From UBA9160 sp035489755 (GTDB lineage: Bacteria > Myxococcota_A > UBA9160), in NCBI GenBank assembly GCA_035489755.1, contig DATGZK010000068.1:1-64000 (forward strand): a stretch of DNA of 64,000 nucleotides. The letters are read 5' to 3'. Below, in pieces: positions 43,019 through 51,592 of this stretch (the first letter of the stretch is position 1; each line of letters starts with the position of its first letter). Both the position numbers and the translations under genes were made by a program. The notes beneath the pieces were generated by a model. It was not told where the DNA came from. It worked only from the letters and a program-made list of their open reading frames with translations, and ran no database searches.

Positions 43019-43783
43019 CTAGTGCGCCTGCCGGATGGCCAGGCTGCCGGGCGCCACGCTTTCGGGATGCACCGTGTATTCGACGGATTCCCCAAAGACC
43101 TTCACCGGCACCCAGGCCACCACTTCCGACAGGTGCGGCATCCCGCTGGTCATCGCGCCCGTGGGATCAATCACCCACGGATCGTCGGGGTTCTCGAACC
43201 ACAAGGTCACCATGTGATGCTGACCGTCCGAGGGGCGCATCACGATCGCACGGTAGACCTCGTCTGGACGGAAACCCGCATCGAGCAGGAAGCGGTAGGG
43301 AAGCAGTTCAAGGCCATTACAGCTCGCCCCGTTGTTGGCGAGCGTCTCCTCGAGGGTGGCCCAGTGGGAGATCGCTCCATTCGGAATGTAGTGCTGCCTT
43401 GCCTCGCTCTGGATCCAGGCCGCGACTTCCCGTGCCAACTCGCGCTTGCGTTCGGCACGGAAGGCGAAGTACTCCGCCCGCAGGTCTCCGTGGGTGCCGC
43501 CGGAACCGACCGTGGTGCCGGCCCCTTCAGAGACCCGAGGTCCCATCGATCCCTCTGCCGGGCGCAGCATCTCGGTGTCCGGAAGTGCGCGCTCCCGGGC
43601 CTGCCAGCCCCGGATGGTCGGGGTCCAAATGTCGTTGGCCTCGGGCGCGTCGAAGAAACGGTAGTGCGCGGACGCGACCGCACCTCCCCCGCTGCCCGCG
43701 CAGCCGCAGCCGAGCACGACGGAGCTGAGCGCGAAGGCACGCAAGAACGGGAGCGACCGGGTCGCAGCGGAGCGCAGCATCAT
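43019..43783 (-). CDS. Lipoprotein with a transglutaminase-like cysteine peptidase core
   Basis: Encodes 254 residues. A signal peptide ends in L-G-C-G-C, a plausible lipobox. A catalytic triad of the papain/transglutaminase fold can be proposed: Cys in N-G-A-S-C-N-G, His in Q-H-H-M-V-T-L-W, Asp in W-V-I-D-P-T-G. This is reminiscent of the bacterial transglutaminase-like cysteine proteinase families. The Q-S-E-A-R-Q-H-Y region before the Cys may be the lead helix. The protein should be membrane-bound and face the periplasm. Its substrate is unknown. Confidence 0.6.
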   Translation of the reverse strand: MMLRSAATRSLPFLRAFALSSVVLGCGCAGSGGGAVASAHYRFFDAPEANDIWTPTIRGWQARERALPDTEMLRPAEGSMGPRVSEGAGTTVGSGGTHGDLRAEYFAFRAERKRELAREVAAWIQSEARQHYIPNGAISHWATLEETLANNGASCNGLELLPYRFLLDAGFRPDEVYRAIVMRPSDGQHHMVTLWFENPDDPWVIDPTGAMTSGMPHLSEVVAWVPVKVFGESVEYTVHPESVAPGSLAIRQAH

Positions 43784-43954
43784 TTGAAAGGGTCGGCGTC
43801 AGCCGGACACCACTTGAGCGCGAACCTAGCGTCTTAGAAAAGGATTTTGTGTTTGACGAGATTCCTGAGGGACGGCGGGCAAGCCTCACACGCTCCTGCC
43901 GGCCCGTGCGGGCGAAGCGGACCGGCAGCTCCTCGGCAAGAGCCTGCGCGCGGG

Positions 43955-44074
43955 TTAGGCCGGGAGGTTAAACATCCGGCCGAGCACAAACAGGACGACG
44001 AAGAAGCTCACCATCGCGGGGATGCCCAGAAGAATGTAGAGGTAGGCGATGCCATCGAGCTTGCCGCGTGCCAT
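43955..44074 (-). CDS. Small single-pass membrane protein (39 residues)
   Basis: The ATG at 44074 is preceded by GGAGGGT seven bases upstream. The 39-residue product has a short polar start (M-A-R-G-K-L-D-G-I), about 23 hydrophobic residues interrupted by a proline, then R-M-F-N-L-P-A and TAA. The ribosome site, the good codon use and the otherwise empty space make this a likely real gene. No family is recognised. It lies between a lipoprotein gene and the efflux adaptor gene on the same strand. Confidence 0.6.
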   Translation of the reverse strand: MARGKLDGIAYLYILLGIPAMVSFFVVLFVLGRMFNLPA

Positions 44075-44177
44075 GGGTTGGACCCTCCGTGCCATCGAAG
44101 AAACAGGAGCGTGAGTGAACGTGCGGCGCGCAACCTAGCGATGGCGCGGACTGCAGTCGAGCCTTCGCCTCGAGGAC

Positions 44178-45374
44178 CTAGGGGACCACTCTCACCCGCA
44201 CACCGTCCTTTTCCGGGGGGGTTCCGACCACCAGCTTCTCGTCGCCCTTCAGCCCGTGCGTGATTCGCACGCGATCGCCCACCATGCCCGCGGTTTCCAC
44301 ATCGCTGCGCCGGGCGCGGCCCCCCTGCACCACCCACACGTAGCTGCGGCCATCGTTCTCGCGCCGCAGAGCGGCCGCCGGCACCAGGATCGCCTGGCTG
44401 TTCGCGGCTCCCCCGGCCGGTAGGTCAGGGAGGAATGCCACCCGAGCGCTCATGTCGGGCAAGAGCTTGCCCTCGGGCTCAAGGATCCGGACTTCGACCT
44501 TGAGCGTGCCCTTCTGGCGGTCCACCTGCGGGTAGAGCTTTACGACCTCGGCGGCATAGTGGGCATTCGGATCGGCGTCGGGGGTGACCTGGGCGCGCTG
44601 GTGGAGATGAACCTGGGACAGGTCGCTCTCATTGACGTCCACCTCGGCCCTCAGATCGTGGAGGTTTGCAAGGCGCACAAGATCGCCCGATCCCGCGAAG
44701 CCACCGGGAACCGCGATCTCGCCCGCTTCCTTGAGCTTGGCCAGGACAACGCCGTCCGTGGGAGCACGCAGTACCGTGTACTCGAGGCTGACTTCCGCCT
44801 GGGCGAGTGCGGCCTCGAGCTCGTGGATCGTCGCCCGGCCCACCTCGACCTTGTTGCGGCGAATATCGAGTTCGCTGGGTGCGAGGTAGTGGGCCTTGGC
44901 CAGTTCGTCGCCGCGCGCGAGTTCGGATTCCGCCAGCCGGAGGTTGGCACGCGCCACTTCGAGCTGCGCCCGCGTGCGGTCGAGCGCAGCGCGGTATTCG
45001 CGATCGTCCAGCTGAACGAGCGGGTCGCCCGCCTTTACGATCGATCCATCGTCCACGAGGTAACGCTCGACGCGACCCGGCACCCGTGCGCCGATCGCGA
45101 CCACCTTGTCGCCGGGTACGATGTAGCCCGAGCCCGTCAGCACAGGCGCGTCCCCAAGCGCCCCGGCATCGGTCAGGACGGCCGGAGCCACCGTCACCGG
45201 TGTCGCACGCAGCCCGATCGCCGCAACTGCGAGCGCGACCGGAACGGCGATCGCGAGCCACAAAAGCGGAATCCGCCTGCGGGTGCGAGCCGGGGTGCGC
45301 GCCGATTCGACAGCGCGCTCGACCCGCAGCGCCGCCAGATCGGCGCGCAGCTTCTCTTCGCTGCTGGTGCTCAC
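44178..45374 (-). CDS. Efflux periplasmic adaptor (MacA/HlyD type)
   Basis: Encodes 398 residues. One transmembrane segment near residues 33-55 is followed by the barrel-sandwich entry (G-S-G-Y-I-V-P-G-D-K-V, then V-P-G-R-V-E-R-Y-L-V-D-D-G). A coiled-coil hairpin lies near 130-215 and is followed by the matching V-L-R-A-P-T-D-G-V-V strand. The rest is beta barrel. Such adaptors bridge an inner-membrane ABC pump to an outer-membrane channel, but no TolC-like gene is present. It is the last gene of the four-gene export operon. Confidence 0.88.
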   Translation of the reverse strand: MSTSSEEKLRADLAALRVERAVESARTPARTRRRIPLLWLAIAVPVALAVAAIGLRATPVTVAPAVLTDAGALGDAPVLTGSGYIVPGDKVVAIGARVPGRVERYLVDDGSIVKAGDPLVQLDDREYRAALDRTRAQLEVARANLRLAESELARGDELAKAHYLAPSELDIRRNKVEVGRATIHELEAALAQAEVSLEYTVLRAPTDGVVLAKLKEAGEIAVPGGFAGSGDLVRLANLHDLRAEVDVNESDLSQVHLHQRAQVTPDADPNAHYAAEVVKLYPQVDRQKGTLKVEVRILEPEGKLLPDMSARVAFLPDLPAGGAANSQAILVPAAALRRENDGRSYVWVVQGGRARRSDVETAGMVGDRVRITHGLKGDEKLVVGTPPEKDGVRVRVVP

Positions 45375-45417
45375 CGAGCCTCTCCCGTGCGTGGGCGCGA
45401 CGACATCAGTTTAGCGT

Positions 45418-46593
45418 TCAGGCCTTGCGAAGCGCTTCGATCGGACGAAGCCGCGCGGCGCGATAGGCGGGCCCAAGACCGCCGAGCAAACCGATCAGGA
45501 CTGCGAGGCTGCAGGCTTGCGCCAGGTCTGCGCTCCCGATCGAGAGCGTCACCACGTTGGTGGTGAAGGTCGAGGACGTGAAGGCGATGCCGCCCAGTAC
45601 GCGCCGCAGGCCCGCCGCGAGAGCGAGAGAGAGTACAACCCCACAAAGGAAGCCGATCAGCGAAAGCGTGAGCGCCTCGACCTCGAACGAGGTCAGAATC
45701 GCGCCGCGCGAGAAGCCGAGGGCGCGGAGCGTCCCGATCTCGGCGGTGCGGGACTGTACGGCCGCGTACATGGTGTTGGCGGAACCGAAGCCGGCACCGA
45801 CGCCAGCCAGTACGGCAATGGCGACGACGAGGACGTAGAGCGAGTTCGCCGTTTCGGACTGCTTGGCGTAGTACTCCACCTCGCGCGACGCTTCGAGCGC
45901 GTACTGCGGATCGGCATCGATGTGCGCCTTTAGGCGATTGAGCTCCGCGCTGCTCGCCGCGCGCAGGCGCACCCCCGAGTACGGCGTCGGCCGCCGAGAA
46001 TCCTCCGCGAGCTCCTCGACGTCGGACCAGACTTCGCTCTCGAGGGAAGATCCTCCGGCCTCGAAGACTCCCACCACCTTCCAGCGGCTGCGGCCGAGAT
46101 GCAGCTCTCCGCCGAGCAGCGCCCCCTCGTAACGGCCCACCATCGCCTTGCCCACGATGACTTCGTGGAGTCGCGGACGGAACATGCGACCTTCGACGAT
46201 TCGCACTGCGGAGTGAACCTCAAGCGCAATCGGCTCGACCCCGCGCACGAGCACGTTCTCCCGCCCGCCGCTGCGGGTCGGGAGGAAGGGCTGCACGACG
46301 AGCTCGGGCGAAAAGAGCGGCACGTCCTGCGCGTTGTGCGCGATCCCGTCGCGGTATCGCAGGGACGCCGCGGCCTCCCGCGTCAGCTGGCTCGCGCCAT
46401 CGTTGTCTGAGCCCTTGCGGAGCACCACGAGGTTCATCGGATCACCGCTTGAGATAAAGCTTTTGCGAAGACTCGAGATGAGACCGAGGAACAGACTGCA
46501 TGCGACGACGACGAGGGCAATCACGGCGACGGAGAGCAGGCTCCGCAGCGGCCGCAGGGCCACGTTTCGGACCGAGTAGCTGAGGGGCAGCAT
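45418..46593 (-). CDS. ABC transporter permease (FtsX/MacB-like)
   Basis: Encodes 391 residues. One N-terminal membrane segment, a large periplasmic domain (about 40-260) and three C-terminal membrane segments follow the MacB/FtsX pattern. The motif T-A-E-I-G-T-L-R-A-L-G-F-S-R near residue 280 is the coupling helix shared by lipoprotein and macrolide exporters. The ATG starts directly after the TGA of the previous permease gene. Two permeases with one ATPase suggest a heterodimeric mechanotransmission pump. Confidence 0.88.
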   Translation of the reverse strand: MLPLSYSVRNVALRPLRSLLSVAVIALVVVACSLFLGLISSLRKSFISSGDPMNLVVLRKGSDNDGASQLTREAAASLRYRDGIAHNAQDVPLFSPELVVQPFLPTRSGGRENVLVRGVEPIALEVHSAVRIVEGRMFRPRLHEVIVGKAMVGRYEGALLGGELHLGRSRWKVVGVFEAGGSSLESEVWSDVEELAEDSRRPTPYSGVRLRAASSAELNRLKAHIDADPQYALEASREVEYYAKQSETANSLYVLVVAIAVLAGVGAGFGSANTMYAAVQSRTAEIGTLRALGFSRGAILTSFEVEALTLSLIGFLCGVVLSLALAAGLRRVLGGIAFTSSTFTTNVVTLSIGSADLAQACSLAVLIGLLGGLGPAYRAARLRPIEALRKA

Positions 46594-47760
46594 TCAGAAG
46601 ACCTCGCGCAGCGTGTCTGCGACCGGGCGTCGCGCCGCGCCGTAGGCCGGCGCAAAGCCCGCGAAGATTCCGATCGCGAGCGAGAGCACGAGGCCCTGGA
46701 GGATCACCGCGGGAGTGACACTGAAGCCGCCGAGGGGCCCGAGCGCCGCGATGCTCCCCCCGAGCCGCTTGAGGGACGTCGTGACCACCCAGGCGAGCCC
46801 GACGCCCACGGCGCCCGCGGACCACGAGAGAACGACGGTTTCGGCGAGCAGCATGGAGAAGATCACGCGGCGGCGGAAGCCGATCGCGCGCAGCACTCCG
46901 ATTTCGCCCGCGCGCTCGCGCACGGCCATGGACGCGGTATTGGCGGCGATGAAAACGATGCACAGGGAAACCAGGGCCGTCACCATGAGAAGGATCTGGA
47001 GAAAACCCTGCAACGAGCCCAGGAAGTTCGAGAAGAAGGTCTTCTCGGTCTGCGAGGTCGTCTCATAGTCGGTGTTGCGCGTGAGCTCGTCGATCCGCAG
47101 CATGACGGAGTTCACGCGGTCGGGCGATGGAACTCGCACCCAGACGATCATCACGATCCCAAGGCCGGCCCCCCCCTGGGCCTTGATGGCCTCGTCCAAG
47201 TATTCGCGATTGATCCAGACGATCGGCGAAGTGTCCCGTGGAATTTCCCCGACGATCCGCAGGTCGAGATTCACGTTCCACACGTTGCTGCGTAAGGTGA
47301 CCCGATCCCCCACCTTCCAGCCGTATTTGCGCATGGTCTGGCGGCCGACGATGACACCATCGCGGTATCGATTGAACGCCGCCACGGCCTCAGGGGCGAG
47401 TTTGTAGTCGGGATAGGTGCTGGGGATATGCTCCACCTCTACGGCGAAGCTCGGGAAGGTTACTTTCCCTTGCTCCTCAAAGGCTCCGCCGAACCACACC
47501 ATGCCGACCGCGTCCGCCACGTCATCGAGGGCGCGGATCTTCCGCATCAGCGAGTAGGGCATCCAAAACACAAGACCACTCTTGTTGATCACACCCACAC
47601 GTGTGTCGCTGGCGACACTCGTGAGCAGCGCGTCGAGCCCGGCGGGCATGGTGAGGAGTAAGCACACGAGCAGAACCGCCAGAGCGATGGCGCTCCCGGT
47701 GAGCGCGCTGCGCAGCTTGTTGCGCAGGAGATTCGCGATCACAAAGCCCGTGTAGCCCAT
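46594..47760 (-). CDS. ABC transporter permease (FtsX/MacB-like)
   Basis: Encodes 388 residues with the same layout as its neighbour: a first membrane segment near 10-35, a large periplasmic domain, and three segments at the end. The coupling motif A-G-E-I-G-V-L-R-A-I-G-F-R-R is near residue 286. The two permeases are only moderately alike. The ATG is 8 bases beyond the ATPase stop. Confidence 0.88.
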   Translation of the reverse strand: MGYTGFVIANLLRNKLRSALTGSAIALAVLLVCLLLTMPAGLDALLTSVASDTRVGVINKSGLVFWMPYSLMRKIRALDDVADAVGMVWFGGAFEEQGKVTFPSFAVEVEHIPSTYPDYKLAPEAVAAFNRYRDGVIVGRQTMRKYGWKVGDRVTLRSNVWNVNLDLRIVGEIPRDTSPIVWINREYLDEAIKAQGGAGLGIVMIVWVRVPSPDRVNSVMLRIDELTRNTDYETTSQTEKTFFSNFLGSLQGFLQILLMVTALVSLCIVFIAANTASMAVRERAGEIGVLRAIGFRRRVIFSMLLAETVVLSWSAGAVGVGLAWVVTTSLKRLGGSIAALGPLGGFSVTPAVILQGLVLSLAIGIFAGFAPAYGAARRPVADTLREVF

Positions 47761-47768
47761 GTCTCGTT

Positions 47769-48578
47769 CTAGGCCCTCGGCGGGAGGGCCCGCCCGGGGC
47801 TTCGTGTCGGCGAGGCCTCGCCCATGAGGCCCCCTCCCGCCGCCACCCGCATGGCCGCTCCGGCGCGCTCGGCCTCCTCCCCCTCGAGCAGCACCCCCTT
47901 GTCGAGGTGAAAGACCTCGTCGACGAACCGCAGCGCCCGAGGGTCATGGGTCACCATCACGATCGTTTTTCCGAACTCCGCGCTTAGCTGGCGCAAGAGG
48001 CCCAGCACGCCCTCGGCATTGCGAGCATCGAGGTCTCCCGTGGGTTCATCCGCCACGATGAGATCGGGATCGCTCACGAGGGCGCGCGCAATCGCGACGC
48101 GCTGCTGCTCGCCCCCCGAGAGGATGCGGGGCAAGTGCTGGAGGCGCTGCTCGAGACCCACCACGCGCAGGGCGATCTCGGCGCGGCGCTGGCGTTCGCT
48201 GCGGCTGAAGTGGGTAAGCAGCAGGGGAAGCGCCACGTTGTCGCGCGCGGAGAGCACGGGCACGAGGTTGAAGAACTGGAAGATGAGGCCCACGTGACGC
48301 GCGCGCCAGCGGGCGAGCTCGTCCTCGGTCAGCTGATTCAGTTCTTGGCCCGCCACCCAGACCTCGCCCGAGGTCGGCCGATCGATTCCCGACACGAGGT
48401 TGAGGAGCGTCGATTTGCCCGATCCCGACGGGCCCATGAACGCGACAAAGCGCCCTTGTTCGACCCGCAGCGAGCAGTCTTCGAGCGCATGGATCTCATC
48501 GACGCCGCGACGATAGAGGCGAGAGACGTGGCTCAGCAGGATGAGGGAACGCGCAGCGGAGGCCGATTCGACGGTCAC
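47769..48578 (-). CDS. ABC transporter ATPase (LolD/MacB-like)
   Basis: Encodes 269 residues from GTG 48578. Walker A is G-P-S-G-S-G-K-S-T, the Q-loop region is F-Q-F-F-N-L-V-P, the signature is L-S-G-G-E-Q-Q-R, Walker B is L-I-V-A-D-E-P-T-G-D-L-D and the H-loop is V-T-H-D-P. F-F-N-L-V-P is the motif typical of LolD-type ATPases that drive extraction or export from the membrane. It is the first gene of the export operon. The C-terminal 35 residues are extra and low in complexity. Confidence 0.92.
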   Translation of the reverse strand: MTVESASAARSLILLSHVSRLYRRGVDEIHALEDCSLRVEQGRFVAFMGPSGSGKSTLLNLVSGIDRPTSGEVWVAGQELNQLTEDELARWRARHVGLIFQFFNLVPVLSARDNVALPLLLTHFSRSERQRRAEIALRVVGLEQRLQHLPRILSGGEQQRVAIARALVSDPDLIVADEPTGDLDARNAEGVLGLLRQLSAEFGKTIVMVTHDPRALRFVDEVFHLDKGVLLEGEEAERAGAAMRVAAGGGLMGEASPTRSPGRALPPRA

Positions 48579-48633
48579 GAATCGATCCTAGCTGCCGCCT
48601 CGAGCCCGGGCGATACTGCCAGGCGGGGGGTGC

Positions 48634-49848
48634 GTGTCGCAAAAGCGTCGGCTCGCGATCGTTGCGTTGCTCTATTTTGTCGAGGGGTTCCCGTACGGAA
48701 TCTTTCGCAGCGTCTGGCCCGTCTACTACCGAACTCACGGCGCATCGCTCGAGAGCGTCGGCCTTCTCTCGGGCCTGTATTTTGCCTGGTCTCTCAAGTT
48801 CCTCTGGTCGCCCATCGTGGGAGCATGGGGCAGCGCACAGCGCTGGATTGCCGGCGCCCTGTGCATCATGGCGGCTGCACTGCTCGCGCTTGGCAGCGAA
48901 GACGCCGCCACGATCAGCGTGCTCGCGTGGGCGATCCTCATGGCGTTTTGCGCGGCCTCTGCCACGCAGGACATCGCGATCGATGCCTATACGATTGGCC
49001 TCGTACCGCGGGGGGAGGAGGGTCCTGCGAACAGTGTACGCATCACGGCCTACCGGATTGGGCTGGTGTCCGCGGGAGGGCCCCTTCTCGTTCTGGCCGG
49101 CCGAATCGGCTGGCCTGCCGCGTTCTTCAGCGCCGCGCTTTTGCTCTTGGTGCTGGCAGGGGCGGCGTCGCGAACCCCGCGTGTCGGGCCGCCGCGGAGC
49201 GAGCGATCCGTCGATCCGCGACCCGCATTCCGCACCTGGCTGGCTCGGCCCGGTGCCCTCGGTGTACTCGGTTTCGTGCTGCTCTATCGCCTTGCCGACC
49301 TTGCGATGGTGCCCATGCTGCAGCCGTTCTGGGTGGACCGAGGCATCACGCTCAGCCGCATCGCCCTCGTCTCCAACACGCTCGGACCGATTGCCACCGT
49401 CGCGGGTGCCGTGTCAGGAGGGGTGTTCGTCGCGCGCAAGGGGATTGGAGCGAGCCTTTTCGTCCTTGGCGCGCTCGCGCTGCTGCCGAACCTTGGCTAT
49501 GCGACGGTCGCTGCCCTGCCGGAGCTCGGCAATCCAGGCGTCTACGTCGCATCGGTGCTCGAGTCGTTCTGCGCCGGCCTCGCCTCGGCTGCGTTCCTTG
49601 CCTGCCTCATGCGGATTTGTGAGCGCGAGTACGCTGCCGTCCAGTACGCGTGCCTCTCCGCACTGTACGCCCTCCCGGGCACACTGGCGGGCGTAGTGTC
49701 GGGCTGGGCGGCCCACCACGTGGGCTATGCGAGCTACTTTGCGGCGACTGCACTTCTTGGACTTCCCGCCTACGCTTTCCTGCCGTGGGTGCGCCCGTGG
49801 GTTCAGGATGACCCGAGTCCACCAAGCCATGCGAAAGGAGAGCGATGA
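48634..49848 (+). CDS. Major facilitator superfamily transporter (AmpG-like)
   Basis: Encodes 404 residues from GTG 48634 with GGCGGGGGG upstream, and about 12 hydrophobic segments. The start (L-L-Y-F-V-E-G-F-P-Y-G-I) is close to AmpG muropeptide permeases and siderophore importers of the RhtX type. A conserved D-I-A-I-D-A-Y near residue 111 is the AmpG-type motif. Cell-wall recycling would fit the amidase and MurJ in this window, but specificity is not readable. It overlaps the next gene by ATGA. Confidence 0.8.
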   Translation: MSQKRRLAIVALLYFVEGFPYGIFRSVWPVYYRTHGASLESVGLLSGLYFAWSLKFLWSPIVGAWGSAQRWIAGALCIMAAALLALGSEDAATISVLAWAILMAFCAASATQDIAIDAYTIGLVPRGEEGPANSVRITAYRIGLVSAGGPLLVLAGRIGWPAAFFSAALLLLVLAGAASRTPRVGPPRSERSVDPRPAFRTWLARPGALGVLGFVLLYRLADLAMVPMLQPFWVDRGITLSRIALVSNTLGPIATVAGAVSGGVFVARKGIGASLFVLGALALLPNLGYATVAALPELGNPGVYVASVLESFCAGLASAAFLACLMRICEREYAAVQYACLSALYALPGTLAGVVSGWAAHHVGYASYFAATALLGLPAYAFLPWVRPWVQDDPSPPSHAKGER

Positions 49849-50906
49849 GCGGCGAAGAGCGCTCTGCGGGGCTACTGATCGCGCGGGTCGGGGGCGGACT
49901 TGGGCTGCTCGTGGCGACGCTGCTCGTGCTCCAGCCCTTCCTTGTTCCCATGGCCTGGGCTGCGATTGTCGCCTACGTCACCTGGCCCCTTTACCGAGCT
50001 GTCCGCTCACGCACGCGCCGCCCGCATCTTTCCGCGGCCTGCTTCACCCTCGCCTTGGCGCTGGGCCTGGGCATTCCCCTCGCTTCCATTCTGGTCGCGC
50101 TTGCGCGCGAGGCTACACAGCTCATCTCGGTCCTGCGGGACTGGCTGGCCCAGGGGGCGCCGTTCCCGGACTGGGTTGAAGCGCGGCCCTGGCTGGCAAA
50201 GCCTCTTGCGGAGCTGCGCTCGGAATCGGTTTTCAATCCCGCCGCGATCGCGCAGTACGTGGCGAAGTACGGCACCGAATTCTCTGGGCGCCTGATGGAG
50301 ATCGCGGGAGGTATCGCCACCAACTTCTTCAAATTCGCGATCATGCTTGTCACGCTCTACGCCTTCTACATCGACGGAGAACGCCTGATTGTGCAGGCCC
50401 GTCGGCTGGCGCCGGTCGTCTTCCCGAGTGCGGGCGAGCGTGTGCTCGACCACGTGGGGGGAGTCGTCCGGACGGTTGTGTTCGGCCTTCTTGGAACCGC
50501 CCTCGGCCAGGGCATCCTCGCAGGAATCGGATTTGCGATCTTTGAAGTTCCCTCGGCCGTGGCGCTGGGTGCACTCACGTTCGTGCTCTCCTTCTTGCCG
50601 GTCGGGCCGCCCGTCGTCTGGGGAGGTGCGGCGATCTTCTTGTTCTCGCAGGGACGCACCGCCGCTGCGATCGGCATGGCGATTTGGGGCTTGGCCCTCA
50701 TCAGCACGATCGACAGCGTGCTCCGGCCGGTCTTGATGAGCTCCGGGCCGGTCCGGATTCCCTTCCTTCTGCTGTTCCTCGGGTTACTCGGGGGCCTTTT
50801 GGCCTTCGGGACGCTCGGCCTTTTCCTCGGACCGGTCCTGCTCTCGGTCGCTTTCGCGCTCCTTGCAGACTTCCCGCGACGAGGCGCCGGAGCCCGGGCG
50901 GCCTAA
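49845..50906 (+). CDS. AI-2E family membrane protein (UPF0118/PerM)
   Basis: Encodes 353 residues with about eight hydrophobic segments. The hallmark pieces are L-V-P-M-A-W-A-A-I near residue 30, T-L-Y-A-F-Y near 170, L-P-V-G-P-P-V-V-W near 250 and I-D-S-V-L-R-P near 285. The family includes the proposed autoinducer-2 exporter TqsA, Na+/H+ antiporters and PerM. Function cannot be fixed. Translation is coupled to the AmpG-like gene (ATGA). Its stop overlaps the converging next gene by 4 bases. Confidence 0.88.
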   Translation: MSGEERSAGLLIARVGGGLGLLVATLLVLQPFLVPMAWAAIVAYVTWPLYRAVRSRTRRPHLSAACFTLALALGLGIPLASILVALAREATQLISVLRDWLAQGAPFPDWVEARPWLAKPLAELRSESVFNPAAIAQYVAKYGTEFSGRLMEIAGGIATNFFKFAIMLVTLYAFYIDGERLIVQARRLAPVVFPSAGERVLDHVGGVVRTVVFGLLGTALGQGILAGIGFAIFEVPSAVALGALTFVLSFLPVGPPVVWGGAAIFLFSQGRTAAAIGMAIWGLALISTIDSVLRPVLMSSGPVRIPFLLLFLGLLGGLLAFGTLGLFLGPVLLSVAFALLADFPRRGAGARAA

Positions 50907-51391
50907 GGCGACTCGCGCCAGTCCGCCGGCACCCCGGCCAGGTTCGCCTCAACCTCGAGGTCGCGCAGGTGCTTTTCCGTGCGCTTGACCTCTTCGCGTT
51001 GGTGCTTCACGTCCTGGGAGAGGGAGAAGTTCGCGGTCGACTCGGTTTGGGTGCTGGCCTGGACCCCGGGCGGAGCCACACTCCAGGGCGACTTCTCGGC
51101 TCCTGTCTCGAGCGCCTTCTCGGCCTTTTCGAGGCCCGCCCGCGCGGTTTGGAGCTCATTGCGCGCCTGCTGGAAGCGCGCCCGCCACTCCGTCTTGGTC
51201 GCTCCTCCCTTCTTGTCCACATCGTACTCGACCGAGGAGGGGAGCTTGAGCAAGCGTTCGAGGTCGACGGTCTTGGCCGGATCCGAGGGAGGGGGCGGGG
51301 GCGGCGGCGGGGAATCGCCCGCCCAGGAGGGCTCAGGCGCTCGGACAGCCAGCGAGATCCAAAGGCCGACCGTCAGTACGCCTGCCGCCAT
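50903..51391 (-). CDS. Exported coiled-coil protein of unknown function
   Basis: ATG 51391 gives 162 residues. A signal peptide (V-L-T-V-G-L-W-I-S-L-A-V then A-P-E-P-S-W-A-G) is followed by a run of eight prolines, then a helical segment with heptad-like spacing from about residue 65 to 110 (R-F-Q-Q-A-R-N-E-L-Q-T-A-R-A-G-L-E-K-A-E), and a second helix near the end. I recognise no family. It is divergent from the PilT-family gene with a 201-base gap. Confidence 0.55.
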   Translation of the reverse strand: MAAGVLTVGLWISLAVRAPEPSWAGDSPPPPPPPPSDPAKTVDLERLLKLPSSVEYDVDKKGGATKTEWRARFQQARNELQTARAGLEKAEKALETGAEKSPWSVAPPGVQASTQTESTANFSLSQDVKHQREEVKRTEKHLRDLEVEANLAGVPADWRESP

Positions 51392-51592
51392 CCGCCATCC
51401 GCGCCGTCGCAAGTCGCCTCCCGGGTCCTTTGGAGCCAAGTGTAGCCGCGAGTTCCCGTCTCGTGCGCAGTCAAGGCAGGGGGCCGCACGCCGATACGCT
51501 CTGGGAAGGGACCCGCTGTGCCGGCCCACGGCGGGCAATCGCGGGCTCGGCCGGCTCCCCGGTACGTCGGGGGCCTCGGAGGGCGTTCCGGG

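Noticed and set aside
43880..43925. Nested inverted repeats after the 39-residue gene as a terminator
   Set aside because: The stems are interrupted and no T-tract follows, so I could not support it.
44178..48578. Classical MacAB macrolide efflux pump
   Set aside because: The ATPase is separate and there are two permeases, unlike MacB, in which ATPase and permease are fused. A Lol/Mac-like exporter is the safer name.
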